A DNA stretch of 64,000 nucleotides from Eledone cirrhosa (Eukaryota > Mollusca > Cephalopoda > Octopoda > Eledonidae): the NCBI GenBank assembly GCA_964016885.1, contig OZ024742.1:13287311-13351310 (forward strand), written 5' to 3'. Shown here one piece after another: positions 59,701 through 64,000 of the stretch (its first letter is position 1; each line of letters begins with the position of its first letter). The position numbers and the translations under genes are program-made. The notes under the pieces were generated by a model. It ran no database searches, was not told where the DNA came from, and saw only the letters and a program-made list of their open reading frames with translations.

Positions 59701-62700
59701 AATTGTTAAGGATCAGTTAAAGAAAATACTGGAGGATCAGTTAAGTAAAATACTGGAGGATCAGTTAAAATAAAATACTGGGGGATCAATTAAAGGAAAA
59801 TACTGGAGGATCAGTTAAATCAAATACTGGAGGATCAGTTAAAGGTAAATACTGAAGGATCAGTTAATGGAAAATACTGGAGGATCAGTTAATGGAAAAT
59901 ACTGGAGGATCAGTTAAAGGAAAATACTGGAGGATCAGTTAAATGAAAATACTGGAGGATCAGTTAAAGGAAAATACTGGAGGATCAGTTAAAGGAAAAT
60001 ACTGGAGGATCAGTTAAAATAAAATACTGAAGGATCAATTAAAGGAAAATACTGGAGGATCAGTTAAATAAAATACTGGAGGATCAGTTAAAGGAAAATA
60101 CAAAGGATCACCTAAAGGAAAATACTGGAGGATCAGTTAAAATAAAATACTGGAGGATCAGTTAAAGGCAAATACGGGAGGATCAAATAAAGAAAATACT
60201 GGAGGATCAGTTAAAGGAAAATACTGGAGGATTAGTTAAAGGAAAATACTGGAGAATCAGTTAAAGGAAAATACTGAAGGATCAGTTAAAGAAAATATTG
60301 GAGGATCAGTTAAGTAAAATACTGGAGGATCAGTTAAAATAAAATACTGGAGGATCAGTAAAAGGAAAATACTTGAGGATCAGTTAAAGGAAAATACTGG
60401 AGGATCAGTTAAATCAAATACTGGAGGATCAGTTAAAGGAAAATACTGAAGGAGCAGTTAAAGGAAAATACTGGAGGATTAGTTAAAATAAAATACTGGA
60501 GGATCAGTAAAAATAAAATACTGGAGGATCAGTTAATGGTAAATACTGGAGGATCAGTTAAAATAAAATACTGGAGGACCATTTAAAGGAAAATACTGGA
60601 GGATCAGTTAAAGGAAAATACTGGAGGATCAGATAAAGGAAAATTCTGGAGGATCAGTTAAAATAAAATACTGGAGGATCAATTAAAGGAAAATATTGGC
60701 GGATCAGTAAAAATAAAATACTGGAGGATCAGTTAAAGGAAAATACTGGAGGATCAGTTAAAATTAAATACTGGAGGATCAGTTAAATAAAATACTGAAG
60801 CATCAGTTAAAACAAAACACTGGAGTATCAGTTAAGGAAAATACTGTAGGATCAGTTAAAATAAAATACTAGAGGATCAGTTAAAGGAAAATACTTCAGG
60901 ATCAGTTAAAGGAAAATACTGGAGGATCAGTTAAAGGAAAATGCTGGAGGATCAGTTAAAATAAAATACTGGAGGATCAGTTAATGGAAAGTACTGGAAG
61001 ATCAGTTAAAGAAAATACTGGAGGATCAGTTAAAGTAAAATACTGGAGGATCAGTTAAAATAAAATACTGGAGGACCAGTTAAAGGAAAATACTGGAGGA
61101 TCAGTTAAAGGAAAATACTGGAGGATCAGTCAAAGAAAAATACTGGAGCATCAGTTAAAGGGAAATTGTTAAGGATCAGTTAAAGAAAATACTGGAGGAT
61201 CAGTTAAGTAAAATACTGGAGGATCAGTTAAAATAAAATACTGGGGGATCAATTAAAGGGAAATACTGGAGGATCAGTTAAATCAAATACTGGAGGATCA
61301 GTTAAAGGTAAATACTGGAGGATCAGTTAATGGAAAATACTGGAGGATCAGTTAATGGAAAATACTGGAGGATCAGTTAAAGGAAAATACTGGAGGATCA
61401 GTTAAATAAAATACTGGAGGATCAGTTAAAGGAAAATACAAAGGATCAGTTAAAGGAAAATACTGGAGGATCAGTAAAAATAAAATACTGAAGGATCAAT
61501 TAAAGGAAAATACTGGAGGATCAGTTAAATAAAATACTGGAGGATCAGATAAAGGAAAATACAAAGGATCACCTAAAGGAAAATACTGGAGGATCAGTTA
61601 AAATAAAATACTGGAGGATTAGTTAAAGGCAAATACGGGAGGATCAAATAAAGGAAAATACTGGAGGATCAGTTAAAGGAAAATACTGGAGGATTAGTTA
61701 AAGGAAAATACTGGAGAATCAGTTAAAGGAAAATACTGAAGGATCAGTTAAAGAAAATATTGGAGGATCAGTTAAATCAAATACTGGAGGATCAGTTAAA
61801 GGGAAATACTTAAGGATCAGTTAAAGAAAATATTGGAGGAATATTTCAAGTAAAATACTGGAGGATCAGTAAAAATAAAATACTGGAGGATCAGTTAATG
61901 GTAAATACTGGAGGATCAGTTAAAATAAAATACTGGAGGATCAGTTAAAGGAAAATACTGGAGGATCAGTTAAAGGAAAATACTGGAGGATCAGATAAAG
62001 GAAAATTCTGGAGGATCAGTTAAAATAAAATACTGGAGGATCAATTAAAGGAAAATATTGGCGGATCAGTAAAAATAAAATACTGGAGGATCAGTTAAAG
62101 GAAAATACTTCAGGATCAGTTAAAGGAAAATACTGGAGGATCAGTTAAAGGAAAATGCTGGAGGATCAGTTGAAATAAAATACTGGAGTATCAGTTAAAG
62201 GAAAATACTGAAGGATCAGTTAAAATAAAATACTGGAGGATCAGTTAAAGGAAAAAACTGGAGGATCAGTTAAAATAAAATACTGGAGGATCAGTAAAGT
62301 AAAATACTGGAGGATCAGTTAAAGAAAATACTGGAGGAGCAGTTAAGTAAAATAATGGATGATCAGTAAAAATAAAATACTGGAGGATCAGTTAAAGGAA
62401 AATACTGGAGGATTAGTTAAAATAAAATACTGGATGATCAGTTAAATGAAAATACTGGAGGATCAGTTAAAGGAGAATACTGGAGGATCAGTTAATGGAA
62501 AATACTGGAGCATCAGTTAAAATAAAATACTGAAGGATCAATTAAAGGAAAATACTGGAGGATCAGTTAAATAAAATACTGGAGGATCAGTTAATGGAAA
62601 ATACAAAGGATCAGTTAAAGGAAAATACTGGAGGATCAGTTAAAATAAAATACTGGAGGATCAGTTAAAGGCAAATACGGGAGGATCAAATAAAGGAAAA

Positions 62701-64000
62701 TACTTGAGGATCAGTTAAAATAAAATACTGGAGGATCAGTTAAAGTAAAATACTGGAGGATCAGTTAAAATAAAACACTGGAGGATCAGTAAAAGGAAAA
62801 TACTGGAGGATCAGTTAAAATAAAATACTGGAGGATCAGTTAATGGAAAGTACTGGAAGATCAGTTAAAGAAAATACTGGAGGATCAGTTAAAGTAAAAT
62901 ACTGGAGGATCAGTTAAAGGAAAATACTGGAGGATCAGTTAAAGGAAAATACTGGAGGATCAGTTAAAGGAAAATACTGGAGGATCAGTTAAATTAAATA
63001 CTGGAGGATCAGTTAAAGGAAAATACTGAAGGATCAGTTAAAGGAAAATACTGGAGGATCAGTTAAAAGAAAATACTGGAGGATTAGTTAAAATAAAATA
63101 CTGGAGGATCAGTTAAAGGAAAATACTGGAGGATCAGTTATAATAAAATACTGGAGGAATATTTAAAGTAAAATACTTGAGGATCAGTAAAAATAAAATA
63201 CTGGAGGATCAGTTAATGGTAAGTATTGGAGGATCAGTTAAAGGAAAATACTGGAGGATCAGTTAAAATAAAATACTGGAGGATCAGTTAAAGGAAAATA
63301 CTGGAGGATCAGTTAAAGGAAAATACTGGAGGATCAGTCAAAGAAAAATACTGGAGCATCAGTTAAAGGGAAATTGTTAAGGATCAGTTAAAGAAAATAC
63401 TGGAGGATCAGTTAAGTAAAATACTGGAGGATCAGTTAAAATAAAATACTGGGGGATCAATTAAAGGAAAATACTGGAGGATCAGTTAAATCAAATACTG
63501 GAGGATCAGTTAAAGGTAAATACTGAAGGATCAGTTAATGGAAAATACTGGAGGATCAGTTAATGGAAAATACTGGAGGATCAGTTAAAGGAAAATACTG
63601 GAGGATCAGTTAAATGAAAATACTGGAGGATCAGTTAAAGGAAAATACTGGAGGATCAGTTAAAGGAAAATACTGGAGGATCAGTTAAAATAAAATACTG
63701 AAGGATCAATTAAAGGAAAATACTGGAGGATCAGTTAAAGGAAAATACAAAGGATCAGTTAAAGGAAAATACTGGAGGATCAGTTAAAATAAAATACTGA
63801 AGGATCAATTAAAGGAAAATACTGGAGGATCAGTTAAATAAAATACTGGAGGATCAGTTAAAGGAAAATACAAAGGATCACCTAAAGGAAAATACTGGAG
63901 GATCAGTTAAAATAAAATACTGGAGGATCAGTTAAAGGCAAATACGGGAGGATCAAATAAAGAAAATACTGGAGGATCAGTTAAAGGAAAATACTGGAGG
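26792..64000 (+). repeat. Array D: 25-bp satellite, at least 37.2 kb, continuing past the window
   Basis: Roughly 1,490 head-to-tail copies of a 25-base unit with core ATACTGGAGGATCAGTTAAA plus a variable 5-base part, mostly GGAAA or ATAAA. Frequent variants are 24-base units (AATCAAATACTGG, AATAAAATACTGG), shortened units reading 'ggaaaagacaaagg', and tagged units (gaggaatattt, ggagagtactgg, aaattgttaagg). The tags recur at fixed offsets and show nested block duplication (2161, 2332-2455, 3671 and 5731 bases). The period is not a multiple of three and each unit carries TAA, so no frame of 60 codons exists. Nearly every unit contains GATC. The array is uninterrupted by transposons, implying turnover or homogenisation. 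Function unknown; a heterochromatic or centromere-like role is only a possibility. Confidence 0.97.

Noticed and set aside
26792..64000. CRISPR array (regular short repeats)
   Set aside because: The 25-bp units are contiguous with no unique spacers, the surroundings are eukaryotic, and no cas genes are present.
26792..64000. Telomeric repeat
   Set aside because: Unit is 25 bases with no TTAGGG-type motif.

Overview
This is eukaryotic, non-coding, repeat-dominated DNA, most probably from a coleoid cephalopod (octopus or squid lineage). The main clue is a set of tRNA-derived SINE copies carrying the cephalopod-type body: a B-box reading GTTCAAATCCCGCC, then a 'TCGATAAA(ATAAA)GTACCAG' block and a 'GGGTCGATGTAATCGACTT' block. 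Supporting clues are a Penelope-like retroelement fragment, very abundant TA/TG microsatellites and the lack of any compact gene organisation. The species call rests on remembered SINE families and was not checked by a search.

Layout. 1-14,315 is a mosaic of interspersed repeats: TA/TG microsatellites, an element beginning with a CCGGCGTTGC motif, a 1.8-kb Penelope-like element on the minus strand (partial reverse transcriptase plus GIY-YIG endonuclease, flanked by about 130-bp inverted repeats), two foldback structures (perfect 75-bp arms at 3738-3985; imperfect palindrome at 13,644-13,978), about nine SINE copies or fragments (two plus-strand, three minus-strand, one nested in another), two short tandem duplications, and two small stretches that look like they encode protein (a candidate exon at 8336-8469 and a canonical C2H2 zinc finger ending at 12,603).

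14,316-64,000 is almost wholly tandem arrays, side by side: array A (33-bp unit, about 8.2 kb, about 248 copies, G/T-rich on the plus strand), array B (23/25-bp unit, about 0.4 kb, A/C-rich), array C (15-21-bp CCA/CAA/ATA-type units, at least 3.4 kb, nearly free of G on the plus strand, running into a 200-N gap) and array D (25-bp unit, at least 37 kb, roughly 1,490 copies, running off the right end). Arrays A and D both show higher-order structure, with 0.1-6 kb blocks re-duplicated inside the array.

No complete conventional gene is visible. The long open frames over arrays A and C follow from unit lengths divisible by three and should not be read as genes. I saw no convincing new enzymatic or defence system. 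The notable content is the satellite architecture, the strand-composition switch at about 22.5 kb, and the retroelement and foldback structures.
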